Assembly: GCA_030836705.1 (NCBI GenBank) | Contig: JAUPLZ010000010.1 | Span: 1-17,071 of the forward strand | Source: Campylobacterota bacterium | GTDB lineage: Bacteria > Campylobacterota > Campylobacteria > Campylobacterales > SZUA-545 | Length of the DNA stretch: 17,071 bases | Direction of reading: 5' to 3' | Shown here: in pieces, positions 15,451-17,071 of the stretch | Numbering within the stretch: position 1 is the first letter of the stretch | How the letters are laid out: the number at the start of each line of letters is the position of its first letter | Notes under the pieces: generated by a model | Seen by the model: only the letters and a program-made list of their open reading frames with translations | What the model was told of the DNA's origin: nothing | Databases searched by the model: none | Made by a program: the position numbers and the translations under genes

Positions 15451-17071
15451 ATGAGCAGACAGTTTACACATCTTCATCTACATACTGAATATTCGATGTT
15501 AGATGGGGCAAATAAAATAAAAAAGCTTGCTGACCAATTAAAAACACTTGGCATGAATTCTGTAGCAATGACAGATCATGGCAATATGTTTGGAGCGATT
15601 GATTTTTATAAGACAATGAAATCCGAGGGTGTAAAACCGATAATAGGTCTAGAAGCCTATACGCACAATCATGATGACATAAGCGACAAAAGTACAAAAC
15701 AAAGATTTCATATTTGCTTATACGCAAAAAACATGGTTGGATATAAAAATCTTATGTATCTCTCTTCTCAATCCTATATGAATGGCTTTTATTACTATCC
15801 AAGAATAAACAAAAAACTTCTAAAAGAATATTCAGAGGGTTTAATATGCTCTTCTGCATGCTTACAAGGCGAAATAAACTGGCATCTAAATACAAAAAAT
15901 GAAAGAAATATAAAAAATGGCGCAAAAGGATACGAAGCAGCTTTAAAAACAGCGCTTGAATACAAAGAGATATTTGGGGATGATTTTTATCTTGAGATTA
16001 TGCGGCACGGAATAGACGACCAGCAATATATTGACGAGATGGTAATAAAAATTGCAAAAGAAGCGAATATAAAAATTATAGCCACAAATGATACGCACTA
16101 TTTAAAACAGGATTATGCAAATCCTCATGAAGCTTTTATGTGTATCGCTATGAATAAACTTTATGACGATCCTGACAGACTAAGACACTCAGTTCAGGAG
16201 TTTTATTTAAAGTCGCCGGAACAAATGGAGCTTTTGTTTGCAGACATTCCGGAGGCATTAGAAAACACTCAAGAGATTGTTAACAAATGCCAACTTGAGC
16301 TAAAACTAGGCAATCCAACTCCACCTACTTTTAAATTTTCCATTGAATATGCCAAAAAAGACGATGTAACACTCCCTAGCGATAATATCTACTCGCTGGA
16401 AAACGATATAGTTCTTTTTACGCATGTATGTAAAAAAGGGCTAGAAAAAAGACTTGCTTATATTCCAAAAGAGAAGCATGGAATATATTGGGATAGGCTA
16501 GAGACTGAAATAAAAATAATCAATGATATGAAATTTCCCGGCTATATGCTTATTGTTTGGGATTTTGTACGCCAAGCAAAAGAGATGGATATTCCAGTAG
16601 GACCTGGCAGGGGTTCTGCCGCCGGAAGCCTTGTGGCGTATTCGCTTGAAATAACAGACATTGACCCCATTCCCTACGGGCTTCTTTTTGAGAGATTTTT
16701 GAATCCAGAAAGAGTAAGTATGCCGGATATAGATATGGACTTTTGCCAAGCCAGAAGAGGCGAAATAATAGACTATGTCGTTGAAAAATATGGCAGAAAT
16801 AATGTGGCTCAGGTTATAACATTTGGCTCACTTCTTGCAAAAGGTGTTATAAGAGATGTCGGGCGGGTTTTGGGGCTTACATACGACGATGCCGATAAAA
16901 TGGCAAAACTTATACCGGATGAGCTTGGAATAACACTTCAAAAAGCATATGAAAAAGAGCCAAAAATTAAAGAGCTCATAGAAACAGATGGTTCAGCCGC
17001 TAGGGTTTGGGAGTTCGCGCTAGCACTTGAAGGTCTTAAGAGAAATTCAGGAATGCACGCAGCCGGAGTTG
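15451..17071 (+). CDS. dnaE: DNA polymerase III alpha subunit (DnaE), 3'-truncated by window edge
   Basis: This is the replicative polymerase of the chromosome. The first 540 codons are present and the frame is open to the right edge. The N-terminal PHP domain shows HLHLHTEYSMLDGA (7-20) and MTDHGN (40-45). The palm domain has GRGSAAGSLVAYSL (386-399) and the catalytic acidic motif PDIDMDF (425-431), with Asp426 and Asp428 as the expected metal ligands. VITFGSLLAKGVIRDVGR and the closing RNSGMHAAGV are also typical of C-family polymerases. The total length would normally be near 1150-1200 residues. The start is ATG 15451, with a weak AGGA 12 bases upstream. It is transcribed away from the nar operon, and no other gene on this strand precedes it after ribBA. 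There is no sign of a frameshift in the part seen. Confidence 0.96.
   Translation, partial: MSRQFTHLHLHTEYSMLDGANKIKKLADQLKTLGMNSVAMTDHGNMFGAIDFYKTMKSEGVKPIIGLEAYTHNHDDISDKSTKQRFHICLYAKNMVGYKNLMYLSSQSYMNGFYYYPRINKKLLKEYSEGLICSSACLQGEINWHLNTKNERNIKNGAKGYEAALKTALEYKEIFGDDFYLEIMRHGIDDQQYIDEMVIKIAKEANIKIIATNDTHYLKQDYANPHEAFMCIAMNKLYDDPDRLRHSVQEFYLKSPEQMELLFADIPEALENTQEIVNKCQLELKLGNPTPPTFKFSIEYAKKDDVTLPSDNIYSLENDIVLFTHVCKKGLEKRLAYIPKEKHGIYWDRLETEIKIINDMKFPGYMLIVWDFVRQAKEMDIPVGPGRGSAAGSLVAYSLEITDIDPIPYGLLFERFLNPERVSMPDIDMDFCQARRGEIIDYVVEKYGRNNVAQVITFGSLLAKGVIRDVGRVLGLTYDDADKMAKLIPDELGITLQKAYEKEPKIKELIETDGSAARVWEFALALEGLKRNSGMHAAGV

Noticed and set aside
15464..16749. Minus-strand frames opposite dnaE
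   Set aside because: The plus-strand frame from 15451 reads as an uninterrupted DNA polymerase III alpha N-terminus, so these are antisense shadows.

Overview
The window looks like a chromosomal segment of a low-GC member of the Campylobacterota (Epsilonproteobacteria). This rests on AT-rich genes with AGA/ATA codons, AAGGA-type ribosome sites, a RibBA whose C-terminal half has lost its metal site, and tightly packed housekeeping genes. I cannot name the genus from sequence alone; an Aquificota origin of the central operon is possible but unproven.

Layout. (1) Bases 1-4094, plus strand: a four-gene run. It holds the 3' part of an anthranilate synthase I gene (trpE, cut by the left edge), aroE, an MscS-type mechanosensitive channel and ribBA. 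Each start codon overlaps the previous stop by one base. (2) Bases 4092-4162: a nested inverted repeat that probably terminates both converging transcription units. (3) Bases 4161-15194, minus strand: one eight-gene respiratory nitrate reductase operon. In transcription order it encodes a membrane-anchored monohaem cytochrome c, narG, narH, narJ, narI, a first NarK-type transporter with an unusual inserted loop, a hemerythrin-like di-iron protein, and a second NarK-type transporter. (4) Bases 15195-15450: a divergent intergenic region that must hold the nar promoter and the dnaE promoter. (5) Bases 15451-17071, plus strand: the first 540 codons of dnaE (DNA polymerase III alpha), cut by the right edge.

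How it works together. NarGHI is the membrane-bound, energy-conserving nitrate reductase. NarI takes electrons from quinol through two b haems, NarH passes them along four iron-sulfur clusters, and NarG reduces nitrate at a molybdenum cofactor on the cytoplasmic face. NarG has no Tat signal, so nitrate must enter the cell and nitrite must leave; the two NarK proteins fit that need. NarJ is the assembly chaperone. The cytochrome c and the hemerythrin-like protein are the non-standard parts: the first suggests a link to periplasmic electron transfer, the second an O2 or NO/iron function. Campylobacterota usually respire nitrate with periplasmic Nap, so a complete nar operon between housekeeping genes suggests acquisition by transfer, although no mobile element is visible.

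No tRNA, rRNA, CRISPR array, insertion sequence or integrase was seen. The most interesting points are the operon's unusual membership, the soluble loop inside one NarK, the Cys-x3-Cys-x3-Cys tail of NarJ, and the symmetric elements in the nar/dnaE intergenic region.
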